A stretch of 64,000 nt of DNA, taken from positions 1,984,001-2,048,000 of the forward strand of contig NZ_WIXO01000001.1 in NCBI RefSeq assembly GCF_009709575.1. The letters run 5' to 3'. The notes beneath the pieces were generated by a model. It was given only the letters and a program-made list of their open reading frames with translations, was not told the origin of the DNA and did no database searches. This DNA comes from Streptomyces taklimakanensis (GTDB taxonomy: Bacteria; Actinomycetota; Actinomycetes; Streptomycetales; Streptomycetaceae). The translations under genes and the position numbers were made by a program. Shown piece after piece: positions 40,734-52,037 of the stretch (the first letter of the stretch is position 1; each line of letters opens with the position of its first letter).

Positions 40734-40920
40734 TGGAGGCATTCGACACGAGCGAAGAGCGAAAAAACAGACCTTGATTTGAACACGCCACACAAGTACG
40801 GTGGCCGACCATCCAGCTACGGATTCCGGACACTCCTGCCCGCTCGGCGGTGAACGCCGGGGCTGCGACACGGCTCCGTGCGCCCCCCGCGCACCGGCGG
40901 AAGACCGACGGCGGGTCAGA

Positions 40921-40968
40921 CGGCGGACCGGGCAGCGGACCGGGCGGCGGACCGGACAGTGGACCAGG
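40921..40968. repeat. 12-bp tandem repeat, about 4 units
   Basis: Four units of roughly CGGCGGACCGGG with a few mismatches, in the 356-bp gap (40685-41040) between the M6 protease and RDD genes. No coding role seen. The rest of the gap, apart from the palindromes, holds nothing I can name. Confidence 0.75.
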
Positions 40969-41040
40969 GGGCGTTCACCGGAGGTCCGGCCCCACCCCCG
41001 GCGGACGGGACAGGGTCCGATCCACCGGCCGGACGGCCCG

Positions 41041-42687
41041 TCAGCCGGTCAGGCCCGTCTCTCCCGAACCGCGGGCGACGAAGGTGCGCGCGACCTTGTC
41101 GTGCCAACACTGCCGCCACGGCCGGTCGAACAGGCACCACAGGACGTTCACCACACCGACCGCCAGCAGGGAGAGCACGCCGTACACCAACCAGCGGCGC
41201 AGCGCGGCCCCGAACGAGGGGGTGTCCTGGCCCTCGATGTCGAGCACCGTGACGCCGAACAGTCTCTTGCCGAGCGTACGGCCCCAGCGCGCGGTGGGCA
41301 GCACCTCGTAGAGGAGGCCGAAGAGGAGGAAGGCGCCGAGCACGATCGCCAGGTAGACGCCGGTGGTGCCGTCGACCAGCCACACCTGGCGGGTCACTCC
41401 GGCCCGTTCGACCTCCTCCACCCGCTCGCGGAAGTGGTCGACAGTGGGACCGACGAACGGGAAGGCCACCGCCCCGGTCACCGCGACGGTGAGCAGGCCG
41501 TCGACGAGCCGCGCGCCCAGCCGTCGTCCGAGCCCGGCGGGGCGCGCCTGTTGCCGCGCGGCCCGCAGGAAGGGGTCGTCGGCCGGGGGGCGCCAGGGCG
41601 TCACCCCGTCGGGGCCGCCCGGCCGCCCGGGCTGCGGCGGCAGCCCCGGGGTGGACGCGGGGGGATTCGCCGCGGGCGCGGGAACGTTCGGTGCGGGGGC
41701 GGCGGGGGACGGCGCGCGCTGGGCGAGTTCGCGTACCTGCCGCGTCCACGAGGGCTGCGCGGGATCGCCCGGCGTGGGGGTGTTCACGGCGGGCGCGGGG
41801 GCGGGGACGCCCGGCGCGGGGGCGGGGACGCCCGGCGCGGGAGCCGCCGGGGACGGTGCGACGAACGCCGGGGAGTTCGGCGCGGGAGCGTTCGGCGCGG
41901 GAACGCCCTGGGCCGGGAGAGCGGGCGGGGCGGCCTCGGGACGGCGCAGCCCCACGGTGTCCCCACCGCCGGCGGGACGTACGGGGCGCATCCGCATGGT
42001 CCCGTCCCCCTGGACGGGCACGTCGCCGGCGCCGTCCCGGTCCGCCGTGCCGCCCGTGTCGCCGGGGCCCCGGGTGCCGCGCGGGTCGGAACCCGGCCCC
42101 AGGGCCCGGGGGTCGGGGCCCGCGCCGAGTTCCGGGACGCCCCGGGGGGCGCCCGGGGCGTTCGCGGTGCCCGCGCCCCAGGAGACCCGGCCCTCCCGCT
42201 CGCCGTCGGGTCCGGACTGCCGCGAGGGATCCGCCCGCCAGACGCTCACGGGCTCGGACCGGCCACCGGGGTGGACGTCCACCTCGCCGCGTCCGCGCGG
42301 CTCCGGCAGCGCGGACGCGGCGGGGCCGGGACCGGGGGGCGCCGGAGCGGTCCCGGCGTCCTCGGGGCCGTCCTCGTCCAGGAAGACCGGCCCCGTCTCC
42401 TCGGCCGGGGACTCCTCCCGCTCCCGCGGCACGGCCGGACCCGGCGGCGACGGCGAGGAGGGAGGCGGGAAGGACGCGGGGGCGGCCGGGGAGGACTCCG
42501 AGGACTGCCGGACCCGCACCCCGGGCGGTGCCGGGGGCATCGGCTCGCCCTCGCGGGGCTCGGGCCGGCTGGTGCCCGGTACCCATGCGGCGCCGTTCCA
42601 GTAGCGGATGTACCCCGGAATGGACGGGTCGGGATAGTAGCCCGGACCCGGGCTGCCGTTGGCGGATGCTGACGGAGGGGCGCTCAT
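41041..42687 (-). CDS. DUF2510 and RDD domain membrane protein
   Basis: A 548-residue protein. The N-terminus is a DUF2510-type strand motif ('GYYPDPSIPGYIRYWNGAAWVPGT'), then comes a long disordered Pro/Ala/Gly-rich stretch of about 350 residues, and finally an RDD domain with three to four spans ('RRLGARLVDGLLTVAVTGAVAF', 'VYLAIVLGAFLLFGLLYEVL', 'WLVYGVLSLLAVGVVNVLWCLFD'). The Arg and two Asp that name the RDD family are partly visible as R, D in 'GARLVD' and the later 'FDRPW'. RDD proteins are often ion or solute transport-related. The ATG at 42687 was chosen. It is divergent from the ssgG-like gene. Confidence 0.82.
   Translation of the reverse strand: MSAPPSASANGSPGPGYYPDPSIPGYIRYWNGAAWVPGTSRPEPREGEPMPPAPPGVRVRQSSESSPAAPASFPPPSSPSPPGPAVPREREESPAEETGPVFLDEDGPEDAGTAPAPPGPGPAASALPEPRGRGEVDVHPGGRSEPVSVWRADPSRQSGPDGEREGRVSWGAGTANAPGAPRGVPELGAGPDPRALGPGSDPRGTRGPGDTGGTADRDGAGDVPVQGDGTMRMRPVRPAGGGDTVGLRRPEAAPPALPAQGVPAPNAPAPNSPAFVAPSPAAPAPGVPAPAPGVPAPAPAVNTPTPGDPAQPSWTRQVRELAQRAPSPAAPAPNVPAPAANPPASTPGLPPQPGRPGGPDGVTPWRPPADDPFLRAARQQARPAGLGRRLGARLVDGLLTVAVTGAVAFPFVGPTVDHFRERVEEVERAGVTRQVWLVDGTTGVYLAIVLGAFLLFGLLYEVLPTARWGRTLGKRLFGVTVLDIEGQDTPSFGAALRRWLVYGVLSLLAVGVVNVLWCLFDRPWRQCWHDKVARTFVARGSGETGLTG
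41796..41842. repeat. 21-bp tandem repeat in RDD protein gene
   Basis: Two copies of a unit of about 21 bp (GCGGGGGCGGGGACGCCCGG core) encoding repeated Pro-Ala-Pro-Gly-Val in the disordered part. Confidence 0.7.
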
Positions 42688-42951
42688 GTGTACGGTCCCG
42701 TATCTGCTCGGCCGTTGTCGTGGCGTGTGCCGCTCCCCGCCGGTCCGCACGACCGGGGGGCGCTGGGTCCACATCTACCAGAGAGAGGACGCCCCTCGCC
42801 CCGGCCACCGGCGACCCGCCCCCCTTCCAGCGACACGGAACCGGGTCCGCGTAGCGCGTCGGGCGGGCGCCACGCCGTCCGGGCGGTGTCCCCACTCCTC
42901 TGGCGGGCCGGGAGAATCCCGGAAGAGACGCCACACGAAAGGGCGCACGGC

Positions 42952-43395
42952 ATGGAGACCCCCATCGAACGGGAGTTGGTACTGGACCTGGTGTTGTCCC
43001 CGGAGCGGAGCATCGCCGTCCCGGCACGGCTCGCCTACCACGTCCACGACCCGTACGCGGTGCACATCACCTTCGACGCCCCCTCCGACAGCCCGGTGCG
43101 CTGGTCGTTCGCCCGCGAGCTGTTGTCGGAGGGGCTGTCGAGGCCCTGCGGGCAGGGCGACGTGCGGGTCTGGCCCGCCACGGTGGAGGAGGGGCGGGGC
43201 GTGGTGTGCGTCGCGCTCTCCTCGCCGACCGGCGACGCGCTGCTGCGGGCCCCGGCGGCCCCGGTGGCGGCGTGGTTGGAGCGCACGCTGCGCGCGGTCC
43301 CGGCCGGGAGGGAGGGCGAACGGCTGGGCCTGGAGGAGGGGTTGGGGAGACTGCTGGCGGCTCCCTCGGACGGGACGGACGAGGCGGGGCTGTGA
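42952..43395 (+). CDS. ssgG: SsgA-like sporulation/cell-division protein (SsgG type)
   Basis: A 147-residue SALP-family protein, specific to morphologically complex actinomycetes, where members place septa and direct cell-wall remodelling during sporulation. The family pattern is clear: 'RELVLDLVLSPERSIAVPARLAYHVHDPYAVHITFDA', 'VRWSFARELLSEGL', 'GDVRVWPA' and 'VVCVALSSPTGDALLRAPAAPVAAWLERT'. The choice of SsgG rests on its place near hpd, where I recall ssgG in S. coelicolor. The ATG at 42952 was chosen for the METPIERE start. The 264-bp divergent gap before it shows no clear operator. Confidence 0.82.
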   Translation: METPIERELVLDLVLSPERSIAVPARLAYHVHDPYAVHITFDAPSDSPVRWSFARELLSEGLSRPCGQGDVRVWPATVEEGRGVVCVALSSPTGDALLRAPAAPVAAWLERTLRAVPAGREGERLGLEEGLGRLLAAPSDGTDEAGL

Positions 43396-43538
43396 CTGTC
43401 GAGGGCGCGGGCCGGCCCCCGGCGGGGACGGGCGCCCCACCGGTCCCGTGGACCGCACGGGTCGCGGCCGCCCCCGGATGTGCCGAAAGTTCTTCGGAAC
43501 TCGTCCCGCCGGAACGGTGTGTCCGCCATCATTCCCCC

Positions 43539-43871
43539 ATGTCGAAGGACGATTTCCGGGCCGAAGCCCACCGGCGTGCGGAGTGGTACCTCCTGGAGCT
43601 GGAGGAGCGTCTCGATCCGGCGGCCTTCGCGCTGTTCCTGCGGGTGGTCGGCGGGGTGGACGCCGCCGTCCGGCGCCGCGAGGAGGACGTCGACATCGCC
43701 ATGACCCCGTGGGAGCGGGAGCTGTTCGTCACCGAACTCCAGGACGAACTGGTCACCCTGCTGGGCCTGTTGGGCTTCCCGCCCGACCGGATCACGGCCG
43801 TGGCCGGGCCGCGCGGTACGGACGTCCCCGGGACCGGGGCCGCCGACCGCGCCGGTGACTCGGAGCCCTGA
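43539..43871 (+). CDS. hypothetical protein
   Basis: A 110-residue helical, acidic protein starting MSKDDFRAEAHRRAEWYLLELEERLDPAAFALFLRVVGG. It has an evenly charged helix pattern ('REEDVDIAMTPWERELFVTELQDELVTLLGLLGFPPDRI') and a Gly/Ala/Asp tail. I do not recognise a domain. The ATG at 43539 has no strong ribosome site. It lies between ssgG and the convergent Lrp regulator gene. Confidence 0.65.
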   Translation: MSKDDFRAEAHRRAEWYLLELEERLDPAAFALFLRVVGGVDAAVRRREEDVDIAMTPWERELFVTELQDELVTLLGLLGFPPDRITAVAGPRGTDVPGTGAADRAGDSEP

Positions 43872-43915
43872 CGCGCGCCTCCGTCCGGTCGCCGCCCGCC
43901 GGATCCGGCCACCGG

Positions 43916-45657
<1,742 letters not shown>

Positions 45658-45687
45658 GACGCCCGGCGCGCACCGCGCCCGTCGATC

Positions 45688-45721
45688 CCGCGGCCCCGCC
45701 TCCCTGACGGCGGGGCCGCGG
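45688..45721 (+). terminator. terminator of hppD
   Basis: Stem of 13 bp (45688-45700 with 45709-45721) and an 8-nt loop, 31 bp after the hppD stop. Confidence 0.75.
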
Positions 45722-45844
45722 CCCGTCTCCGGGCCCCCTCCGGCGCCCGGCGACGGTCACCGGGTGCGGACCACCACCACCGTGCACGACCTTTTCATAC
45801 GGGTTCATACGGGTCCGTGCGGGCTCATGCGAGGCCGGGAGGGC

Positions 45845-46636
45845 TCAGCAGGCGGGCACGCGTCCCCCGTCGCGCAGCGCGCGCAGCGCGTCGAGCGCTC
45901 CGTCGAGGGTGGTGACGGGCACCAGCCGCAGTCCGTCGGGGAGTTCGGTCCGCGCCGCGTCGCACTCGGCCTCCGGTACCAGGAAGACGGTGGCTCCGTC
46001 GCGCTTGGCCGCCTGGGTCTTCAGGGGGACGCCGCCGACCGGCCCGACGTCGCCGTCCGCGTCGATGGTGCCGGTGCCGGCGATCGTACGGCCGCCGGTG
46101 AGGTCCTCGCCGTCGATCTTGTCGATGATTCCCAGCGCGAAGAGCAGTCCGGCGCTGGGACCGCCGACGTCGGCCAGGCGCAGCTCGACCTCCACCTCGT
46201 CCTCGGACAGGCCCAGTTCGCCCAGGGCCGCGGTGACGGCGACGTCCTGCGACTCCCGCATCTGGGCGCTGGTGTGCTCCTCGATCTCCGCGGGATCGTC
46301 GCCGACGGGGTAGACGGAGTCGCGGGGCAGCACGGCCCGGTCGGTGTCGAACCAGCCGCTCACCACGTCGGCCAGTCGCACGGTGGTCTCCGGCGCCGTC
46401 GCCGCGATCGTGGTCGCCAGCAGCTCGCCCCGCGAGGCCCGGTCGTCGCCCGCCGGGTCGCCGTCCCCCTCGACGGTGATGACGGGCTCCCCCTGGTACT
46501 CCCCCAGGACGTTCGCGGTGATCCCGGGTTGGGCGACCGAGAACGGCAGCGGGGCCAGGGCGGCGACCGCGAGCAGTGCGGTGACGAGCGTGCCGCAGAC
46601 CGCGAGGGTCCGGGTGCGGGGGGTGGGAGCCGGCAT
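45845..46636 (-). CDS. secreted S16 (Lon-like) serine protease
   Basis: A 263-residue membrane-anchored protease with only the Lon proteolytic domain and no ATPase. The membrane/signal segment is at about 9-30 (RTLAVCGTLVTALLAVAALAPL). The Ser-Lys pair is visible as Ser161 in 'VGGPSAGLLFALG' and Lys206 in 'GPVGGVPLKTQAAKRDG'. A PDZ-like region may lie between (residues 45-150), though it is not clearly recognisable. The type resembles YlbL-like proteins found in actinobacteria. It is convergent with hppD. The substrate is unknown. Confidence 0.85.
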   Translation of the reverse strand: MPAPTPRTRTLAVCGTLVTALLAVAALAPLPFSVAQPGITANVLGEYQGEPVITVEGDGDPAGDDRASRGELLATTIAATAPETTVRLADVVSGWFDTDRAVLPRDSVYPVGDDPAEIEEHTSAQMRESQDVAVTAALGELGLSEDEVEVELRLADVGGPSAGLLFALGIIDKIDGEDLTGGRTIAGTGTIDADGDVGPVGGVPLKTQAAKRDGATVFLVPEAECDAARTELPDGLRLVPVTTLDGALDALRALRDGGRVPAC

Positions 46637-46749
46637 GGGAGCGAATCTAGTTCACCGCGGCGCGGTACGCGGAACCGACCGCCCGCGCCGACCACCGCGT
46701 CCGCTTCCCGGCACCGGGTGGCCGCGGCCGGAGTGCTCGGAGCCGGGTG

Positions 46750-47394
46750 TCAGCGCAGGAACTCGGCGACCTCCTGCGCCGCCTGCACCACGCGCGGCCC
46801 CACCTTCCGCGGCACCGACTCCGACAGCATCACCACGCCGACGCTGCCCTCGATGCCGCTGACGCCCAGCAGCGGGGCGGCGGCGCCACAGGCTCCTGCC
46901 TCCAACTCCCCGTGGGTGAGGACGTATCCGTCCTCCAGGTCCTGCTCCGGGTGGCGGCCGGCCAGGATGGCGCGGCCCGCGGCGCCCCGGTCCAGCGGGT
47001 GGCGGAAACCGGTGCGGTAGGCCACGTGGTAGTCGGTCCAACTGGGTTCGACGACGGCCACGGCCAGCGCCTCGTTGCCGTCCACGAGGGTGAGGTGGGC
47101 GGTGGCGCCCACGTCCTCGGCCAGGGCCCGCAGCGCGGGCAGGGCCGCCTCCCGCACCAGGGGGTGGACCTGTCGCCCCAGTCGCAGCACCCCGAGCCCG
47201 ACGCGGGCGCGGCCGCCCAGGTCCCGGCGGACCAGGGAGTGTTGCTCCAGCGTGGCGAGCAGTCGGTAGACCACCGTGCGGTTGACCCCGAGCTTGTGGG
47301 AGAGCTCGGTGACGGTCAGGCCGTGGTCGGTGTCGGCTAGCAGTTTGAGGACGCGCAGTCCCCGGTCGAGCGTCTGAGATGTCTCCGCGGTCAC
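46750..47394 (-). CDS. IclR family transcriptional regulator
   Basis: A 214-residue regulator: winged helix ('TLDRGLRVLKLLADTDHGLTVTELSHKLGVNRTVVYRLLATLEQHSLVRR') and an effector-binding IclR domain ('LVREAALPALRALAEDVGATAHLTLVDGNEALAVAVVEPS', 'LDRGAAGRAIL'). The effector domain is short at its C-terminus. The GTG at 47394 has GAGGAGG upstream. Its target is unclear; no catabolic operon is adjacent. Confidence 0.85.
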   Translation of the reverse strand: MTAETSQTLDRGLRVLKLLADTDHGLTVTELSHKLGVNRTVVYRLLATLEQHSLVRRDLGGRARVGLGVLRLGRQVHPLVREAALPALRALAEDVGATAHLTLVDGNEALAVAVVEPSWTDYHVAYRTGFRHPLDRGAAGRAILAGRHPEQDLEDGYVLTHGELEAGACGAAAPLLGVSGIEGSVGVVMLSESVPRKVGPRVVQAAQEVAEFLR

Positions 47395-47819
47395 GACGCC
47401 CCCCTCCTCGGGTGTGTGGCCGACGACCGCTCCCGGAAGGTGCGCCGCCGGTCCCGTCGGCGGACTCGCTAGCTGTTCCCGGAAAGCCGTCGGTCGCGTT
47501 GGCGGGCCGCACCGGCTGCGCTCCGAGGCGACGTTGCCACGGGGCGTGTGCGTGACGCGAAACTTAGCGACCGTCACCGCCCCCCGGAAGACTCTGTCCA
47601 GAATCCGGTCACCGCTGGCATGGTTTATCCGCATTGCGTACAGCCGCAGGTCACAGCGGTCCGGCCCACCCCCGACGAACGGTCGCACAGCCATGCGCAC
47701 CCCGCACGGACGTGTACACCGGCACCCATCGGGCTTACCGTCCGGTAACCGGTGGGAGGCGCCGCGGCGACACCCCGCACCGTGGGCCCCCCACCGACGC
47801 GGAGGCGTCGGCCGCCGGC
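47395..47819. other. intergenic region with TTACCG-TC-CGGTAA palindrome
   Basis: A 425-bp gap between the IclR gene and the end of the helicase gene. It holds the IclR promoter and one perfect palindrome, TTACCG-TC-CGGTAA (47735-47748), about 70 bp after the helicase stop. No gene was seen. Confidence 0.55.
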
Positions 47820-49607
47820 TCACCTCATCCGGGTGGCCCACTCCTGTACCTTGGCGATCCGCTGCCGGAGCTGTCCGGCCGTCGCCTCGGCGGTGGGCGG
47901 GCCGCCGCACACCCGGCGCAGCTCGGTGTGGATCACCCCGTGCGGCTTGCCGCTCTGGTGGGAGTACGCGCCGACCAGCGAGTTGAGCTTCCGACGCATC
48001 TCCAGCATCTCCTTGTGCGTGACCACCGGACGCTTCTCGGCGGGCGTCTCCAACAGATCCGCCTCGGCGTCCGGTTTGCGGCGGCTGTGCGCTATCTGCC
48101 GCGCCTGCCGCTTCTGGAGCAGCAGTTGCACCTGGTCCGGCTCCAGCAGGCCGGGGATGCCCAGGTAGTCCTGCTCCTCCTCGCTGCCGGGGTGGGCCTG
48201 CATGCCGAACTCGGCGCCCTCGTACATCACCCGGTCGAAGACCGCGTCCGACTCCAGCGCCTCGAAGGGCAGTTGGTCCTGTTCCCCGGTGTCCTCGTCC
48301 TGCTGCCTCTCGGCCTCCTTGAGGAGGTCGGCCTCCTCCGCGTACGGATCCTCGTCGCCCCCGCCCTTCTTGGGCTTGTCCAGGACGTGGTCGCGCTCGA
48401 CCTCCATCTCGTGGGCGAAGCCCAGCAGCATGGGGATGGTCGGCAGGAACACCGACGCCGTCTCGCCGCGCCGCCGGGAGCGCACGAAGCGACCGACGGC
48501 CTGGGCGAAGAACAGCGGCGTGGAGATCGTCGTGGCGTACACCCCGACCGCCAGGCGCGGCACGTCCACGCCCTCCGACACCATGCGCACCGCCACCATC
48601 CACCGGTCGTCGGAGTTACTGAACTCCTCGATCCGCTTGGACGCGCCGGTGTCGTCGGAGAGCACGACGGTCGCGGGGGTGCCGGTGATCTCCCGGATCA
48701 GCTTGGCGTACGCCCGCGCCGAGTCCTGGTCGCTGGCGATCACCAGGCCGCCGGCGTCCGGGATCGCCTTGCGGACCTCCGACAGCCGGGTGTCGGCCGC
48801 GCGCAGCACGCTGGGCATCCAGTCGCCGCGCGGGTCGAGCGCGGTGCGCCACGCCTGGGAGATGGCGTCCTTGGTCATCGGCTCGCCGAGGCGGGCCTCC
48901 AGTTCGTCGCCCGCCTTGCTCCGCCAGCGCATGTTGCCGCTGTAGGAGAGGAAGATCACCGGGCGCACGACGCCGTCGGCGAGCGCGTTGCCGTAGCCGT
49001 AGGTGTAGTCCGCCACCGAACGGCGGAGGCCCTCGGCGTCCTCGGCGTAGGTGACGAACGGGATGGGGTTGGTGTCCGAGCGGAACGGGGTGCCGGTCAG
49101 GGCCAGGCGCCGGGTGGCCGGCTCGAACGCCTCGAAGCACGCCTCGCCCCAGGAACGGGTGTCGCCGGCGTGGTGGATCTCGTCCAGGATCACCAGCGTC
49201 TTGCGCTGCTCGCAGCGGTTGCGGTGCAGCATCGGACGGACGCCCACGCCCGCGTACGTCACCGCGACGCCGTGGTACTCCCGGCCGAGCGGGCCCGCGC
49301 TGTACTCCGGGTCCAGCTTGATGCCGACCCGCGCCGCCGCCTCGGCCCACTGCTTCTTCAGATGTTCGGTCGGCGCGACGACGGTCACCTGCTGCACGAC
49401 GTGGTGGTGCAGCAGCCAGGAGGCGAGGGTGAGCGCGAAGGTGGTCTTTCCCGCACCCGGGGTCGCCACGGCGAGGAAGTCCCGGGGTTGCTTCTCGATG
49501 TAGAGGTCCATCGCGGCCTGCTGCCAGGCGCGCAGCTTGTTGGCCGTGCCCCACGGGGCGCGGCCGGGGAACGCGGGCGAGAGGTGGTGGGACGTGGTGG
49601 TAGTCAC
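47820..49607 (-). CDS. DEAD/DEAH-box (superfamily 2) helicase
   Basis: A 595-residue ATP-dependent helicase-like protein. Motif I is ATPGAGKTT (around residue 50-56), motif II is DEIHH (142-146), motif III is TGTPFR, and the C-terminal RecA domain ends with 'AQAVGRFVRSRRRGE' (motif VI). The last 200 residues are acidic and helical with 'EKRPVVTHKEMLEMRRKLNSLVGAYSHQSGKPHGVIHTELR', a conserved actinobacterial tail. No nuclease domain is fused. The role may be in DNA repair or restriction; no partner genes are adjacent. The start is a GTG at 49607. Confidence 0.85.
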   Translation of the reverse strand: MTTTTSHHLSPAFPGRAPWGTANKLRAWQQAAMDLYIEKQPRDFLAVATPGAGKTTFALTLASWLLHHHVVQQVTVVAPTEHLKKQWAEAAARVGIKLDPEYSAGPLGREYHGVAVTYAGVGVRPMLHRNRCEQRKTLVILDEIHHAGDTRSWGEACFEAFEPATRRLALTGTPFRSDTNPIPFVTYAEDAEGLRRSVADYTYGYGNALADGVVRPVIFLSYSGNMRWRSKAGDELEARLGEPMTKDAISQAWRTALDPRGDWMPSVLRAADTRLSEVRKAIPDAGGLVIASDQDSARAYAKLIREITGTPATVVLSDDTGASKRIEEFSNSDDRWMVAVRMVSEGVDVPRLAVGVYATTISTPLFFAQAVGRFVRSRRRGETASVFLPTIPMLLGFAHEMEVERDHVLDKPKKGGGDEDPYAEEADLLKEAERQQDEDTGEQDQLPFEALESDAVFDRVMYEGAEFGMQAHPGSEEEQDYLGIPGLLEPDQVQLLLQKRQARQIAHSRRKPDAEADLLETPAEKRPVVTHKEMLEMRRKLNSLVGAYSHQSGKPHGVIHTELRRVCGGPPTAEATAGQLRQRIAKVQEWATRMR

Positions 49608-49798
49608 GGTCTCCGCTGAACTGACTCGGCGATCGGCAACCGCGTCAGCCTACCGGTGCCCTCGACCCGCCGTACGGGGGACATCCGGAGGGCGGACGGG
49701 AGTGCGACCCACGTCACAGACCACCTGTGTCCGGGAGCGGGCGCAGACGTTCGCCGATCGGCTCGCCGGCCCCCGCCCCCGTCCGGTCGCGCCCGGTC

Positions 49799-51292
49799 TC
49801 ACTTCCCCGGGCGCAGCCGTCCCGCGACCAGTGCGCCCACCAGGGCGACCGCCGCCGCCGGGAGGTAGACGGCCAGGAACGCCGTCGGGTGGGAGGCGGC
49901 GCCCGCCTCCCCCACCCCGTGGCCCACCACGCTCACCGCGCCGCCGCCGAGGGCGGCGAACGCGGCACCACAGCCGGCGAGCAGCACCACGTTGGACAGA
50001 CCGTCGCTGAGCTGGAGGGCGGCGGAGTTGGCGCCCGCCTCCTCCGGCCTGGACAGCTTCAGCAGCAGCACGCTCGTGGAGGAGATCACCATGCCCATCC
50101 CGAAGCAGCCCGTCGCCTGCGCGACCGCCGCGACCCACACCGGGACGGCCTCGACCAGCACCAGCGGTATGGCGGAGATGCCCGCCGTCACCACCACCAT
50201 GCCGATCCGGACCAGCGTCTCCCGGTGTCCGTCCATCACCGGACGGGACTGCACGTAGGAGCCCAGCGCCCAGGTGGCGCCGCCGGCCGCCAGCGCGAGC
50301 CCGGCCAGGGTCACCGACAGCCCGCGCTGGGTGACCAGCATCAGCGGCACGAAGCTCTCGGCGACGACGAACGCGCCGGCCGCGATGCCACGCATCAGCA
50401 CCACCGTCGGCAACCCCCGCGCGGCGCGGAACGTGCCGCGCGGCAGCAGACCGAGCGCCGCCGGGACCATCAGCGCGGCACCGGCCACCGCCGGGACCAG
50501 CGAGACCCAGCGCAGGTCCTGCCCGGCGTACTGGAGCAGCCCGGCGCCCAGCGACACCGCCACCGCCAGCCTCAACAGCCGCCGGTCCATCGGGCGCGGC
50601 TCGCCGGGCGGCGGCCCGGAGGCGGCCCGCCGCAGGGGCGGGAGCATGACCGCGATCGGCAGGACGACCAGGGCGGGGATGCCCAGGAACACCCAGCGCC
50701 AGCCGAACTGTTCGGTGACCGTCCCCGCGATCAGCGGCCCCACGACCGACGGGATCACCCAGGAGGCGGCGAAGGCCGCCATCACCGTGGGCCGCAACCG
50801 CTCGGGGTAGGCGCGGCTGACGGTGACGTACAGCGCGACGATCACCAGCCCGCCGCCGATGCCCTGCACCGCCCGACCGAGCACGAAGGCCCACATCGCC
50901 GTGGCCGTGCCCGAGAGCAGCAGTCCGACCGCGAACGCGCCGATCCCGCAGGTCAGCGGCGCCAGCGGGCCGGAGCGGTCACACCACTGACCGGAGGTGA
51001 CCATGCCCAGCAGGCTGGTGGTGAAGAACGCGGAGAAGGCGAACGCGTACAGCGCCACGCCGTCCAGTCGGTCCGCGGCGACCGGCATGGCCGTGCCGAC
51101 GGCCGTCGCCTCGAAGGCGATCAGGAGAACGACGGTGACGATGCCCAGGGTCAGTGCCCGGTGGGTGCGGCCCAGTACCCCGCCGTCCGCCCCGTCCACC
51201 TCCGGGGCCTCGGTGGTACCGGCCGGGGTGAGGACGGGGGCGGTGGAGGCCGCCTTGCCCAGGTCCTCGACCTCGTCGTCGAGTGTGCTCAT
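49799..51292 (-). CDS. MFS transporter (DHA-type drug exporter-like)
   Basis: A 497-residue major facilitator protein with about 14 hydrophobic spans. The motif A region is 'GQWCDRSGP' and the antiporter motif C-like segment is 'SWVIPSVVGPLIAGTVTEQFGWRWVF', which suggests proton-driven export of a drug or metabolite. A hydrophilic N-terminus of 40 residues precedes the first span. The ATG at 51292 was chosen. The 191-bp gap to the helicase gene shows nothing notable. The exported compound is unknown. Confidence 0.85.
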   Translation of the reverse strand: MSTLDDEVEDLGKAASTAPVLTPAGTTEAPEVDGADGGVLGRTHRALTLGIVTVVLLIAFEATAVGTAMPVAADRLDGVALYAFAFSAFFTTSLLGMVTSGQWCDRSGPLAPLTCGIGAFAVGLLLSGTATAMWAFVLGRAVQGIGGGLVIVALYVTVSRAYPERLRPTVMAAFAASWVIPSVVGPLIAGTVTEQFGWRWVFLGIPALVVLPIAVMLPPLRRAASGPPPGEPRPMDRRLLRLAVAVSLGAGLLQYAGQDLRWVSLVPAVAGAALMVPAALGLLPRGTFRAARGLPTVVLMRGIAAGAFVVAESFVPLMLVTQRGLSVTLAGLALAAGGATWALGSYVQSRPVMDGHRETLVRIGMVVVTAGISAIPLVLVEAVPVWVAAVAQATGCFGMGMVISSTSVLLLKLSRPEEAGANSAALQLSDGLSNVVLLAGCGAAFAALGGGAVSVVGHGVGEAGAASHPTAFLAVYLPAAAVALVGALVAGRLRPGK

Positions 51293-51458
51293 GCGGCTCA
51301 GCGTAAGGCCCGTCGCCGACACTCGCCCCTGTCGGGGGGCGGTGGCGGGCTCGGCCATTGGTCCTGGGTCCACCGGGTGGAACGTGCCGGCACGGCGGAG
51401 GAGCACAGCTTCGGACGGAGATCCTCCGGTCACCGCCCCCACGTCCCCCGCCCGACGG

Positions 51459-52037
51459 CTATCCGACCCGGTCGAGGAAGTCGAGCACGCGTTCCGTGAG
51501 GAGTTCGGCGGCCTCCTCGTCGTACGCGGGCAGGCCGCCGTCCGCGAACAGGTGCCGGTCGCCGGGGTAGAGGAACAGCTCGCCGTCCGCGGCCTCCTCG
51601 ACGAGGGCGCGGGCCGCCTCCAGGTCGCCCTCGCCCGCGAAGAGCGCGTCGTCCGCCATGCCGTGGATCCGGACCGGAACGTGCGGAGGCCATCCCCCGC
51701 CGACCTCGGGGAGCGGGGCACAGGCGTGGAACAGCAGCGCGCCCCTCGCGCCGGGCCGCGTCCGGGCCAGCTCCTGCGCGGGCAGGACGCCGAGCGAGAA
51801 GCCCGCGTACACGAGGTCGGCGGGGAGTTCCCCGGCCGCCGCCACCCCGCGTTCGACGAGCGTGCCGAACCCGACCGCCCCGGCGTGGGCGACGCCCTCC
51901 TCGAAGGTGTCGAAGACCCGCCCCTCGTACAGGTCCGGGAGGTGGACGACGTGGCCGGCCCCCTCGATCCGCGCCGCGAACTCCCTCACTCCGGAGGTCA
52001 GTCCGTACACGTGGTGGAAGAGCAGCACCTCGGCCAT
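51459..52037 (-). CDS. dienelactone hydrolase family protein with Ser nucleophile
   Basis: A 192-residue alpha/beta hydrolase of the dienelactone hydrolase family. The fold markers are 'EVLLFHHVYGLTSGVREFAARIEGAGHVVHLPDLYEG'. The nucleophile motif is GFSLG, with Ser where true dienelactone hydrolases use Cys. The acid is in 'HGMADDALF' and the base in 'GDRHLFADG'. The ATG at 52037 gives a normal length for the family. It follows the MFS gene on the minus strand's upstream side, 166 bp away. Confidence 0.85.
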   Translation of the reverse strand: MAEVLLFHHVYGLTSGVREFAARIEGAGHVVHLPDLYEGRVFDTFEEGVAHAGAVGFGTLVERGVAAAGELPADLVYAGFSLGVLPAQELARTRPGARGALLFHACAPLPEVGGGWPPHVPVRIHGMADDALFAGEGDLEAARALVEEAADGELFLYPGDRHLFADGGLPAYDEEAAELLTERVLDFLDRVG